A stretch of DNA of 64,000 nt from Catellatospora paridis. GTDB lineage: Bacteria > Actinomycetota > Actinomycetes > Mycobacteriales > Micromonosporaceae. Both the position numbers and the translations under genes were made by a program. The stretch is from the NCBI RefSeq assembly GCF_009720365.1, contig NZ_ML769314.1, positions 239,264 to 303,263 of the forward strand. Direction: 5' to 3'. Positions 41,065 to 48,962 of the stretch are shown here, piece after piece. The first letter of the stretch is position 1, and each line of letters opens with the position of its first letter. The notes below the pieces were generated by a model. That model worked only from the letters and a program-made list of their open reading frames with translations. It ran no database searches and was not told the DNA's origin.

Positions 41065-42237
41065 GTGGACTTCTCGCTCGACGACGAGCAGAGGGCGATC
41101 CGGGACACCGCCCGCGCCTTCATCCGCAAGGAGGTCGTGCCCCTCGAACACGAGCTGCTGCGCCGCGAACGCGCCGGAGAACCCGGCATCGAGCGGTCGG
41201 AGCTGCGCGAGCTGCAGCTCAAGGCGCGCAAGTTCGGCTTCTGGGGGCTGGCCACGCCGACCGAGCACGGCGGCATGGACCTGCCCGCGATCATGCAGTC
41301 GCTGATCTGGACCGAGATCGGGCACACCCTGGTGCCGTTCCGGTTCGGCGGCGAGGCCGACAACATCCTGTTCTACGCCAACGCGGAGCAGCAGGAGGAG
41401 TACCTCAAGCCCACCATCGAGGGCGAGCGCGTCTCCTGCTTCGCCATCACCGAGCCGGGCGCGGGCTCCGACGCGGCGAACATCAAGCTCAGTGCCCGCC
41501 AGGACGGCGACGACTGGGTCCTGAACGGCGAGAAGACCTTCATCACCAACGGCAACGAGGCCGACTTCGCCATCGTGGTCGCGGTCACCGACAAGGACAA
41601 GGGGGTACGCGGCGGCGGCACCACGGCGTTCCTGGTCGACCGGGCGATGGGCTGGCACTCGGAGTTCATCGCCACCATGGGCCCCGGCGGACCCGCGTCG
41701 CTGGTGTTCGACAACGTCCGGGTCCCGTCCCGCAACATCCTCGGCGAGATCGGGCAGGGCTTCGAGCTGGGCATGAAGTGGATCGGCAAGGGCCGCTACC
41801 TCATCCCGTCGCACGCCCTCGGCATCGGCGAGCGCGCCCTGCAGATGGCCGTCGACTACGCAAACACGCGGGTCACCTTCGGCAAGCCGATCGGGGAGAA
41901 CCAGGCCATCCAGTGGATGATCGCCGACGCGGAGACCGAGCTGGAGGCCGCCCGCTGGCTGGTGCTGCGCGCCGCGTGGACCGTCGACCAGGGCGAGGAT
42001 CCGCGCCACTCGTCGTCGATGGCCAAGCTCTACGGAGCCGGGATGATCAACCGGCTGGTGGACCGGGTCATGCAGATCCACGGCGGCATGGGCTACACCC
42101 GTGAGCTGCCCATCGAGCGCTGGTACCGGCAGGTGCGGCTGCTGCGCATCTACGAGGGCACCGACGAGATGCAGCGCCTGATCATCTCGCGGGACCTGCT
42201 GCGCGGGTACACGAAGATCGGGGGGCATCTGGCATGA
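41065..42237 (+). CDS. Acyl-CoA dehydrogenase
   Basis: A 390-aa ACAD. CFAITEPGAGSDAANIKL, LNGEKTFITNGNEADFAIV, RVTFGKPIGENQAIQWMIAD and catalytic Glu364 (RIYEGTDEMQRLII) are all intact. It is more closely related in style to citronellyl-CoA or cyclohexane-type dehydrogenases than to the N-terminal ACAD pair at 22 kb, though this cannot be proved by eye. It starts at GTG 41065, 29 bases after the SDR stop, and overlaps the MaoC-like gene by ATGA. It probably introduces the 2,3-double bond into the acyl-CoA made by the ligase. Confidence 0.92.
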   Translation: MDFSLDDEQRAIRDTARAFIRKEVVPLEHELLRRERAGEPGIERSELRELQLKARKFGFWGLATPTEHGGMDLPAIMQSLIWTEIGHTLVPFRFGGEADNILFYANAEQQEEYLKPTIEGERVSCFAITEPGAGSDAANIKLSARQDGDDWVLNGEKTFITNGNEADFAIVVAVTDKDKGVRGGGTTAFLVDRAMGWHSEFIATMGPGGPASLVFDNVRVPSRNILGEIGQGFELGMKWIGKGRYLIPSHALGIGERALQMAVDYANTRVTFGKPIGENQAIQWMIADAETELEAARWLVLRAAWTVDQGEDPRHSSSMAKLYGAGMINRLVDRVMQIHGGMGYTRELPIERWYRQVRLLRIYEGTDEMQRLIISRDLLRGYTKIGGHLA

Positions 42238-42665
42238 GGGTGTTCGCGTCCGCCCAGGAGCTGGCCGCCGCGGTCGGCCAATGCATCGGTCCGGGCCCCT
42301 GGCAGCGCGTCGACCGGTCGCGGGTGGACGCGTACACCGACGCCACCGGCGGCGTCGACTGCATCGGCATCGGGTCGGCCACGCCCGGCTGGCTGACCCT
42401 GTCGATGCTGCCGCTGCTGGTCCGCGACGTGTACCGGTTCGACAACGTGCGCCTGGGCGTCGACTACGGGGTGAACCGGGTCCGTTTCCCGGCCCCGATC
42501 CCGGTCGGGGCCCAGGTGCGCCTTACCGCCCGCATCGCCGAGGTCGAGCCCGTCGACGGCGGCGTGCAACTGGTCGCGCAGCTCACCGTCCGCGCCGACG
42601 GCGAGGACAAACCCTGCTGCGTGGCCGAGACCGTCAGCCGTATCTACTTCGAGGAGGAGCTGTGA
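42234..42665 (+). CDS. MaoC/NodN-fold protein lacking hydratase catalytic residues
   Basis: A 143-aa hot-dog-fold protein with NodN-like flanks (PWQRVDRSRVDAYTDAT at the start, GWLTLSMLPLL and VRLGVDYGVNRVRFPAPIPVG after). In active MaoC hydratases the segment between reads TGDxxWIHxD, then about a dozen residues and an AHG. Here it is only GGVDCIGIGSATPG, so the Asp and His dyad is replaced by Gly and the loop is shortened. It is therefore unlikely to hydrate an enoyl-CoA by the known mechanism. It may be a structural partner, as in split MaoC heterodimers, or a thioesterase-like protein. Coupled by four-base overlaps to both neighbours. Confidence 0.8.
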   Translation: MRVFASAQELAAAVGQCIGPGPWQRVDRSRVDAYTDATGGVDCIGIGSATPGWLTLSMLPLLVRDVYRFDNVRLGVDYGVNRVRFPAPIPVGAQVRLTARIAEVEPVDGGVQLVAQLTVRADGEDKPCCVAETVSRIYFEEEL

Positions 42666-44197
42666 GCACGCTTTCCCTGGCCGCCGTCCTGGCCGAGGCC
42701 GCGCGCCGCCATCCCGCAAAGACCGCCGTGGTCGACGCGTTCGGCCGCGAGACCTACGCCGACCTGTGGCGGCAGGCGCTGGCCTACGCCGCCGGCCTGC
42801 GTGAACTGGGCGTCCAGCCCGGCGACGCCGTGGCGCTGGTCGCGCCGAACGTGACCGACTTCCCGCGCGCCTACTACGGCATCCTCGCCGCGGGCGGTGT
42901 CGTCGTCCCGGTGCACCTGCTGCTCACCCCGTCCGAGGCGGCGTACGTGCTGCGCGACAGCGGGGCGAAGCTGGTCGTCTGCCACAGCGGCATGCTCGCG
43001 CTCGGCGCGCCCGCCGCGGCCGAGGCCGGCATCCCGATCGTCAGCGTCGGCCCGCGCCCCGACGAGGGCGGACCGGAGCGGCTGGAGCAGGTCAGCTCGC
43101 GCGTCCCGGCGCTGCGCTCGTACGAGACCCGCTACCCGAACGACCCGGCCGTGATCTTCTACACCAGCGGCACGACCGGCAAGCCCAAGGGCGCCGTGCT
43201 CACCCACCTCAACCTGGTGATGAACGCGACCGTCAACATCTTCGACGCCAACGACGCCCGCCCCACCGACGTGGCGCTGGGCTGCCTGCCGCTGTTCCAC
43301 ACGTTCGGGCAGACCGTCGGCATGAACGGCACCTTCCGCATCGGCGCGACCCTGGTGCTGCTGGCCCGGTTCACCGGCGAGGCCGCGCTCGACCTGATGG
43401 TCCGGGAGAAGGTCGACGTCTTCCACGGCGTGCCGACCATGTACGTCGGCCTGCTCGAAGCCGCCGCCGGCCGGGCCGAGCTGCCGAAGCTGCGGCTGGC
43501 CATCTCCGGTGGCGCGTCGCTGCCGGTGGCCGTCCTGGAGCGGTTCAACGCCGCGTTCGACACCACGATCTACGAGGGCTACGGCCTGTCCGAGACCTCC
43601 CCGACGGCCACCACCAACCAGCCGCACTTCGGCGTACGTCCCGGCACCGTCGGCCACTCGGTCTGGGGCGTCGAGGTCGAGATCGCCCGCGCCGAGGTCG
43701 ACGACCGCATCGAGCTGCTCGGCCCCGGCGAACTGGGCGAGATCGTGATCCGCGGCCACAACGTGTTCGCCGGCTACCTGGGCAACCCGGCCGCGACCGA
43801 GCAGGCCCTGGTCGACGGCTGGTTCCGGACCGGCGACCTCGGCACCAAGGACGCCGAGGGCTTCGTGTCCATCGTGGACCGCAAGAAGGACATCGTCATC
43901 CGCGGCGGCTTCAACGTGTACCCCCGCGAGGTCGAGGAGGTCCTGGCCCGCCACCCGTCCATCGAGCTGGTCTCCGTCATCGGCGTCCCCGACGACGTGC
44001 ACGGCGAGGAGATCTGCGCCGTGGTCGTGCTGCGCCCCGACGCCGAACCCGTGACCGAGGACGGACTCATCACGTGGTCCCGCGACCTGCTGGGCAAGCA
44101 CAAGTACCCCCGCCAGGTCCGCTTCCTCCCCGAACTCCCGATGGGCCCGAGCCACAAGATCCTCAAACGCGAACTCCGCCGTATGCTCACCGACTGA
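42662..44197 (+). CDS. Acyl-CoA ligase (AMP-forming)
   Basis: A 511-aa ANL-superfamily enzyme: P-loop YTSGTTGKPKG (167-177), GYGLSETSP, WFRTGDLG, hinge region DRKKDIVIRGGFNVYPREVE, and the C-terminal catalytic Lys in SHKILKREL. It should activate a carboxylic acid with ATP and CoA. Length and motifs fit medium- or long-chain, or alicyclic, acid ligases. The GTG at 42662 follows GAGGAGGAGCT and overlaps the MaoC-like stop (GTGA). It is the last gene of the run and is followed by a modified family A hairpin. It would supply substrate for the acyl-CoA dehydrogenases. Confidence 0.92.
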   Translation: MSTLSLAAVLAEAARRHPAKTAVVDAFGRETYADLWRQALAYAAGLRELGVQPGDAVALVAPNVTDFPRAYYGILAAGGVVVPVHLLLTPSEAAYVLRDSGAKLVVCHSGMLALGAPAAAEAGIPIVSVGPRPDEGGPERLEQVSSRVPALRSYETRYPNDPAVIFYTSGTTGKPKGAVLTHLNLVMNATVNIFDANDARPTDVALGCLPLFHTFGQTVGMNGTFRIGATLVLLARFTGEAALDLMVREKVDVFHGVPTMYVGLLEAAAGRAELPKLRLAISGGASLPVAVLERFNAAFDTTIYEGYGLSETSPTATTNQPHFGVRPGTVGHSVWGVEVEIARAEVDDRIELLGPGELGEIVIRGHNVFAGYLGNPAATEQALVDGWFRTGDLGTKDAEGFVSIVDRKKDIVIRGGFNVYPREVEEVLARHPSIELVSVIGVPDDVHGEEICAVVVLRPDAEPVTEDGLITWSRDLLGKHKYPRQVRFLPELPMGPSHKILKRELRRMLTD

Positions 44198-44204
44198 CGA
44201 GCAG

Positions 44205-44286
44205 AAGGAAGGGCATCGTCGGCTCGCGTCAGCGAGACGAGCAGCAGCTCGGGACATCGCTATGAATGGTGGAAGGTGCCCTTCCT
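44205..44286. repeat. Family A hairpin, copy 3, with an insert
   Basis: The left arm is AAGGAAGGGCA (44205-44215) and the right arm TGCCCTTCCT (44277-44286). In place of the usual CCTTC there are about 38 bases with their own small stem (CTCGC-GTCA-GCGAG). The family loop ACATCGCTATG then follows. Looks like a copy enlarged by insertion. Confidence 0.75.
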
Positions 44287-44303
44287 AACTTCTCCCGCAG
44301 GTT

Positions 44304-44336
44304 TTCCAACCCGTGCCCGGCATGCCGCCGTGTAGG
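44304..44336 (+). promoter_or_regulatory. Putative autoregulatory ECF promoter 1
   Basis: TTCCAAC (44304-44310), 18 bases, then CGTGTAGG (44329-44336). The same TTCCAAC-N18-CGT pattern, followed by a conserved GGCGGAAG, occurs before the paralogous sigma gene at 46286. Confidence 0.55.
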
Positions 44337-44375
44337 TGGGGCGGAAGGTCGGGAAGACGAACGGGGAGGTGTCAT

Positions 44376-44903
44376 GTGGCGGACGACGACGGGTTCCGCG
44401 AGTTCGTGCACGCGCGGCTGGGCAGGCTGTCGCGCATCGCGTACCTGCTGACCGGTGACCATCACGCGGCCGAGGACCTGCTGCAGAACGCGCTGGTCAA
44501 GCTCGCGTCACGGTGGTCGAAGGTGTCCGCGGGCGGCGCGCCGGACGCGTACCTGCGCAAGATCCTCTATCACGAGCACGTGTCGGCCTGGCGGCGCAAC
44601 CGGCACCTGCGTGCCGAGTGGTCCACGGCGGAGCCGCCGGAGGGCGGCAGCGGCCGCGACATGGCCGCCGAGACGGTGCGCCGCCTGCTCCTGGAACAGG
44701 CGCTCGCCAAACTGACCCGCAAGCAGCGCGCGGTGATCGTGCTGCGCTTCGTCGAGGACCTGTCCGAGGCCGACGCCGCCACGGCGCTCGGCGTCACCGT
44801 GGGCACGGTCAAGAGCCAGACGTCGTATGCCCTGAAGCGGCTGCGCGAGCTGGCACCCGAACTGCACGTGCTGGTCAGGGAACCGAAGGAGGCCTGGGCA
44901 TGA
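44376..44903 (+). CDS. SigE-family ECF sigma factor 1
   Basis: A 175-aa ECF sigma factor. Region 2 (residues ~6-70: FREFVHARLGRLSRIAYLLTG, AAEDLLQNALVKL) recognises the -10 element, and region 4 (~115-165: KLTRKQRAVIVLRFVEDLSE, LGVTVGTVKSQT) the -35. It belongs to the short SigE-type ECFs of actinomycetes. The GTG at 44376 is preceded by GGGGAGGTGTC. It overlaps the membrane-protein gene by ATGA, the usual way sigma and regulator are coupled. A close paralogue lies 1.9 kb downstream. Region 4 KLTRKQRAVIVLR and region 2 are nearly identical in both. Confidence 0.9.
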   Translation: MADDDGFREFVHARLGRLSRIAYLLTGDHHAAEDLLQNALVKLASRWSKVSAGGAPDAYLRKILYHEHVSAWRRNRHLRAEWSTAEPPEGGSGRDMAAETVRRLLLEQALAKLTRKQRAVIVLRFVEDLSEADAATALGVTVGTVKSQTSYALKRLRELAPELHVLVREPKEAWA

Positions 44904-46144
44904 CCGACTTGAACGAACTGCTGGCCGACATCGGCGACCGCGCCCGCACGTACGACGTCACGGAGCGGGCCCTGGTGCTGGGCCGCCGCCGGCGCAACAA
45001 CCGCCGCCTCGCGGGTATGGGCGGGATCGCCGCGGTGGTCGCCCTGTCGATCCTGGGCGTCACGTACCTGCCTACCACGCAGGGCTCGCCGCCACCCCCG
45101 GCGGCCCCCTCGTCACCGGCCCCGGCCCTGTCGCCGACCACCCCGGCCGTGAACGTGGCCAAGTGCGTGCCGCAGCGCCTGCCGATGCCCAAGGGCTACC
45201 CGCCGAAGAGCGTGGTGACCGGCGGCGACCCCACCGGCCGTATCCTGGTCGGCCGGGCCTACCCGTACGACGGCCGGGACCGCCTCCTGATCTGGGAGGA
45301 CGGCAAGGTCAAGGTGATCCGGCACGAGGGCGAGGACCCCGACTTCAGGGACGTCAGCTCCACCGGCATCGCCGTCGGATCCAGTTACGTCGACGGGGAC
45401 GTCCAGGTCCCTTGGATCTACCAGGACGGCAGCCTGCGCCGGCTCAAGGGGCAGCACGCCGGGGCGACCGCCGTCAACGACAGCGGCGTCGCCGTCGGCG
45501 CGATGGACAAGGGCGGCGGCTCGGACGCCTGGCCCGTCATCTGGCGTACCCCGACGGCGGAGCCGGCTCGGCTGGAGGTGCCGGCCGGGATGACGGGCAA
45601 GGCGACCGGCATCGACGCCGGCGGCACGATCTCGGGCTGGGTGCGACCGCTGTCGCCATCGGCCGAGCGCGGGCAGAACCCGGTCGTGCCGGTGATCCCG
45701 AGCCGGGCGGTCGTCTGGCAGCCGGACGGCACGATGCGGGAGCTCAAGGTGCCCGACAGCATCGACGGCAACCCGGTCATCGCAGCCACGGCCGAGGACG
45801 TCCGCGACGGCCAGGTGGGCGGCACCCTGACTGCCGGCACCAGCCGGACAGACGTGCGCGAGTACGTCGTTCAGTGGAACCTCGCCACCGGTGAGGCGCG
45901 CTGGCACGTGGTGGCAAGCCGCGCCAAGGTGGTCAACGCGGTCGGGCTCGCGGTCTCGTGGGACCGGCATCCACTCCTGTTCCTGGAGCGGGCCTCCGTG
46001 CCGCTGCCGGACGTGGCGGGCGCCCCCGACGGCCACGCGGCGAATCCGGACGTGCGTCTGATCAGCGCGGACGGCCGCACCGTCGCCGGCTACCAGCCCG
46101 TCAACGGCGCCGGCCCCGTCGCCGTCGTCTGGCGCTGCACCTGA
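44900..46144 (+). CDS. Single-pass membrane protein coupled to ECF sigma 1, putative anti-sigma
   Basis: A 414-aa protein with a short cytoplasmic part (1-~38, containing DVTERALVLGRRRRN), one membrane segment (~39-57, MGGIAAVVALSILGVTYL), a Pro/Ala/Ser-rich linker and an extracytoplasmic domain (~90-414). That domain has repeated units such as GDPTGRILVGRAYPYDGR, DVSSTGIAVGSSYVDG and VNDSGVAVGAMDKGG, suggesting a beta-propeller of HAF-like repeats. No zinc anti-sigma motif is seen. Genetic coupling and topology suggest it holds the sigma factor until an outside signal is received (inference). It is followed by a family A hairpin. Confidence 0.75.
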   Translation: MTDLNELLADIGDRARTYDVTERALVLGRRRRNNRRLAGMGGIAAVVALSILGVTYLPTTQGSPPPPAAPSSPAPALSPTTPAVNVAKCVPQRLPMPKGYPPKSVVTGGDPTGRILVGRAYPYDGRDRLLIWEDGKVKVIRHEGEDPDFRDVSSTGIAVGSSYVDGDVQVPWIYQDGSLRRLKGQHAGATAVNDSGVAVGAMDKGGGSDAWPVIWRTPTAEPARLEVPAGMTGKATGIDAGGTISGWVRPLSPSAERGQNPVVPVIPSRAVVWQPDGTMRELKVPDSIDGNPVIAATAEDVRDGQVGGTLTAGTSRTDVREYVVQWNLATGEARWHVVASRAKVVNAVGLAVSWDRHPLLFLERASVPLPDVAGAPDGHAANPDVRLISADGRTVAGYQPVNGAGPVAVVWRCT

Positions 46145-46148
46145 CAAA

Positions 46149-46194
46149 GGAAGGGCACCTTCCCATCGGATTTCGTAGCGGAAGGTGCCCTTCC
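46149..46194. repeat. Family A hairpin, copy 4
   Basis: Perfect 14-bp arms 46149-46162 and 46181-46194 around an 18-nt loop (CATCGGATTTCGTAGCG core). It begins four bases after the stop of the membrane-protein gene and ends 20 bases before the second ECF promoter. Confidence 0.9.
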
Positions 46195-46213
46195 CAACTC
46201 TGTGGCCGAGGAC

Positions 46214-46244
46214 TTCCAACTTTCGTGTCGTATGCCGCCGTCAG
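46214..46244 (+). promoter_or_regulatory. Putative autoregulatory ECF promoter 2
   Basis: TTCCAAC (46214-46220), 18 bases, then CGTCAGG (46239-46245), followed by TGAGGCGGAAG. It aligns without gaps in the spacer to the promoter at 44304, including the internal ATGCCGC (44322-44328 and 46232-46238). Confidence 0.55.
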
Positions 46245-46285
46245 GTGAGGCGGAAGACCGGATACGAACGGGGAGGTGACGGCTG

Positions 46286-46849
46286 GTGGACGACGAAGGT
46301 TTCCGTGACTTCGTGCACGCGAGGCTGGGCTGGTTGTCGCGTATCGCGTACCTGCTCACCGGTGATCGCCATGCGGCGGAGGACCTGCTGCAGAACACGC
46401 TGATCCGGCTGTCCTCGCGGTGGTCGAAGGTGGTGGCGGCGGGCACGCCGGACGCGTACGTGCGCAAGCTGATGTACCACGAGCACGTGTCGGCCTGGCG
46501 GCGCGCCCGCCATCTGCGGGCCGAGTACACGACCGCGGAGCTGCCCGACGGGGCGGCCGGGCCGGACATGGCCGCCGAGACCGTGCGGCGGCTGCTGCTG
46601 GAGCAGGCGCTCGCCAAGCTGACCCGCAAGCAGCGTGCGGTGATCGTGCTGCGGTACTTCGAGGATCTGTCCGAGGCGGACGCCGCCGAGGCGCTCGGCG
46701 TGTCGGTCGGCACGGTCAAGAGCCAGACCTCGCACGCGCTGGCGCGGCTGCGCGAGCTCGCGCCTGAGCTGCACGTGCTGGTGAAGGAGCCGAACGAGCG
46801 CGCCGTCGGGGCCGTCCGCGCGCACAGCCGGAACGGGGTGACGGCATGA
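46286..46849 (+). CDS. SigE-family ECF sigma factor 2 (paralogue of sigma 1)
   Basis: A 187-aa ECF sigma factor. Region 2 (FRDFVHARLGWLSRIAYLLTG) and region 4 (KLTRKQRAVIVLRYFEDLSE, LGVSVGTVKSQT) are almost the same as in the factor at 44376. The C-terminus is 12 residues longer (AVGAVRAHSRNGVTA). Differences cluster between the two regions. The GTG at 46286 has GGGGAGGTG upstream. It overlaps its own membrane-protein gene by ATGA. The tandem arrangement and shared promoter indicate a duplication of the whole sigma/partner unit. Confidence 0.9.
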   Translation: MDDEGFRDFVHARLGWLSRIAYLLTGDRHAAEDLLQNTLIRLSSRWSKVVAAGTPDAYVRKLMYHEHVSAWRRARHLRAEYTTAELPDGAAGPDMAAETVRRLLLEQALAKLTRKQRAVIVLRYFEDLSEADAAEALGVSVGTVKSQTSHALARLRELAPELHVLVKEPNERAVGAVRAHSRNGVTA

Positions 46850-48078
46850 GCGACCTGAAGGAACTGCTGCACGCGATCAGCGACCACGCCGGGGTGTTCG
46901 ACGTCACCGAGCGCGCCTTCGTGCTCGGCCGCCGACGCCGGACCAGGCAGCGCACGGCCTTCGCGGGTGCGGCCACGACCCTGGCCGTCACCGCCCTGCT
47001 GGTCGCGGTGAACCTGCCGGCCCGCCCGGCCCCCGAACCCGCGATCACCCCGGTCCCGTCGCCGTCGCCGTCCATGGTCGGCCCGTCGGCCTGCACCCCC
47101 GCGGAGCTGCCGCTCCCCGAGGGTGTCCGCAACGACGACGTCTTCAGCATCCACGGAGATCCCACCGGCCGGGTCCTGGCGGCGCGGGCCTGGGACGCCA
47201 AGGGCGCCGTCCTGGTGGTCTGGGTGGACGGCGCGTCCCCCACGGTCGTCCCGTGGCCGGACGGAGCCACCTCGGTCGACGCGGTCAGCTCGACGGGCGC
47301 CGTGCTGATGACCGTCGAGAACGGGACCAAGGGCGGCCGCGAGAAATCGAAGACCTGGGTGTATCGGGACGGCAAGGTCACCAGGCTCAGCGGCACGGGC
47401 GCGCTCGGCCTCGGGATCAACGCCACCGGCACGATCGTCGGCCTGGTCGCCGACAACCAGCTGGTGACCTGGTCCGATGCCGACGCCGAGCCGGTGCTCC
47501 TGCCCGTGCCGGACGGCATGACCGCGGCCGATCCAATGGCGATCGCCGATGACGGCACCATCGCCGCCCAGCTCTACGAAGGGCGGCTCGGCCCGAAACC
47601 GGCCTACCGCTACTCAGGCCCGGGCTGGGGATACGTCTGGCCGCCGGGTGGCTCGCCGCAGCGGCTCAGGGTGCCCGACACGCTCAACGGTCTCCCCGTC
47701 GACGCGTCGCGGGCCTTCGCCGTCGCCGACGGATGGGCCGCGGGCAACATCGGGGGCGGCAAGAACGAGGCGAGGCTGACCCGGCCGACCCGCTGGAACC
47801 TGGCCACGGGCGAGGTCGAAGTGCTCGCAGCAGCGGAGCGGGTCAGCCCGCACGGGTGGTCGATCGTGCGGAAGGCCGGCGCGCTGACGCTGGTGGGCTG
47901 GGGCACGGCGGTTCCCGTGCCGCCCATGCCGGGCCATCCGATTTCCCGAAACGGAGTGAGGGAACGCCTGAACGTCTATGTGGTCAGCCCGGACGGCCGC
48001 GTCCTGGCCGGGATCCAGGACGTCACACCGATGAACGGGCTGCCGGCATACCTGACACTGCGCTGGACCTGCCGGTGA
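46846..48078 (+). CDS. Single-pass membrane protein coupled to ECF sigma 2, putative anti-sigma
   Basis: A 410-aa paralogue of the protein at 44900. The N-terminal MSDLKELLHAISDHAGVFDVTERAFVLGRRRR is closely related. A membrane segment (~39-59), a Pro/Ser linker and an outer domain with repeated GDPTGRVLAARAWDAKG, DAVSSTGAVLMTVENG and GINATGTIVGLVADN units follow. The outer domains have diverged far more than the cytoplasmic parts, which suggests two sensors with different signals feeding similar sigma factors (inference). A strong hairpin follows the stop. Confidence 0.75.
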   Translation: MSDLKELLHAISDHAGVFDVTERAFVLGRRRRTRQRTAFAGAATTLAVTALLVAVNLPARPAPEPAITPVPSPSPSMVGPSACTPAELPLPEGVRNDDVFSIHGDPTGRVLAARAWDAKGAVLVVWVDGASPTVVPWPDGATSVDAVSSTGAVLMTVENGTKGGREKSKTWVYRDGKVTRLSGTGALGLGINATGTIVGLVADNQLVTWSDADAEPVLLPVPDGMTAADPMAIADDGTIAAQLYEGRLGPKPAYRYSGPGWGYVWPPGGSPQRLRVPDTLNGLPVDASRAFAVADGWAAGNIGGGKNEARLTRPTRWNLATGEVEVLAAAERVSPHGWSIVRKAGALTLVGWGTAVPVPPMPGHPISRNGVRERLNVYVVSPDGRVLAGIQDVTPMNGLPAYLTLRWTCR

Positions 48079-48082
48079 CCTT

Positions 48083-48119
48083 CCGCGGGCCGGGCACACG
48101 TCTGGTGCCCGGCCCGCGG
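48083..48119 (+). terminator. Terminator after the second ECF unit
   Basis: A perfect 15-bp stem CCGCGGGCCGGGCAC (48083-48097) / GTGCCCGGCCCGCGG (48105-48119) with a 7-nt loop, five bases after the stop. Confidence 0.88.
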
Positions 48120-48156
48120 CTTGACACCGGCCCCGGCCGCGTGGTCGGGTCGGGGG

Positions 48157-48846
48157 ATGCAACGGCTGGTGCTCTGGGACATCGACCGCACGCTGATCGA
48201 CGGCGGCAAGGTCGGCCGGGACGTGTTCGTCGCCGCGTACCTGGCGGTGGTGGGCAGCGAGCCGCCGCGGCTGCCGGAGTTCGGCGGGCGTACCGACCAC
48301 TGGATCTTCACGACGGCGCTGGAGTGGCACGGCCGCGAGGTCAGCACGGAGATCGTGGCCGAGTTCTTCGCTCACCTGGCCGAGCACACCCGGGCACACC
48401 GGCCGCAACTGCTGGCCCGCGGTGCGGCGCTCGCGGGCGCGGCCCAGGCGCTGGCCGCGCTGGCGGTGGAGACCGGGGTGGTGCAGTCGGTGGTCACCGG
48501 CAACATCCGGGAAGCCGCGTACGAGAAGCTGTCCGCGTTCGACCTGCTCGGGCCGATCGACCTGGAGGTCGGCGGCTACGGCTGCGACGACGGGGTGCGT
48601 TCGGTGCTGGTGCGGCTGGCTCACGAGCGGGCGCAGGCCAAGTACGCGGCGATGCTGCCCGCGCGGCAGGTCGTCGTCATCGGTGACACCCCGCACGACA
48701 TCGAGGCGGCCAGGGCCAACGGCGCGGTCGCGGTGGGCGTGGCGACCGGCTCGTGCACCGCGGACGAGCTGGTCGAGGCGGGCGCGGACGTGGTGCTGCC
48801 GTCGCTGGCCGACACCCCGGCGGTGCTGCGCGCGGCCCTGACCTGA
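48157..48846 (+). CDS. HAD-family hydrolase
   Basis: A 229-aa HAD-superfamily phosphatase. Motif I is LWDIDRTLID (nucleophile and acid Asp near the N-terminus), motif II lies around VVTGNIREAAY, and motif III/IV is IGDTPHDIEAARANG. The helical insertion (~20-90) is the C1 cap of phosphoglycolate phosphatase-like enzymes. A haloacid or small-phosphate substrate is possible; none is indicated. ATG 48157 is the likely start; GTG 48121 is in frame but overlaps the 3' end of the terminator. Confidence 0.87.
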   Translation: MQRLVLWDIDRTLIDGGKVGRDVFVAAYLAVVGSEPPRLPEFGGRTDHWIFTTALEWHGREVSTEIVAEFFAHLAEHTRAHRPQLLARGAALAGAAQALAALAVETGVVQSVVTGNIREAAYEKLSAFDLLGPIDLEVGGYGCDDGVRSVLVRLAHERAQAKYAAMLPARQVVVIGDTPHDIEAARANGAVAVGVATGSCTADELVEAGADVVLPSLADTPAVLRAALT

Positions 48847-48962
48847 CCGGTCCGGCCCACGCCGGCCCGCTGCCCGTAGGCGTGTCGCGGCCATGCCGCC
48901 CGCCTCCTGAACCGGGGCTTATCGGTTCGACAGGCACCGGGCCGACCAGCATGATCGCAGGC

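Noticed and set aside
37000-44197. Recent horizontal acquisition of the catabolic island
   Set aside because: Base and codon use look the same as in the flanks and there is no integrase, tRNA or direct repeat at the edges, so transfer cannot be supported.
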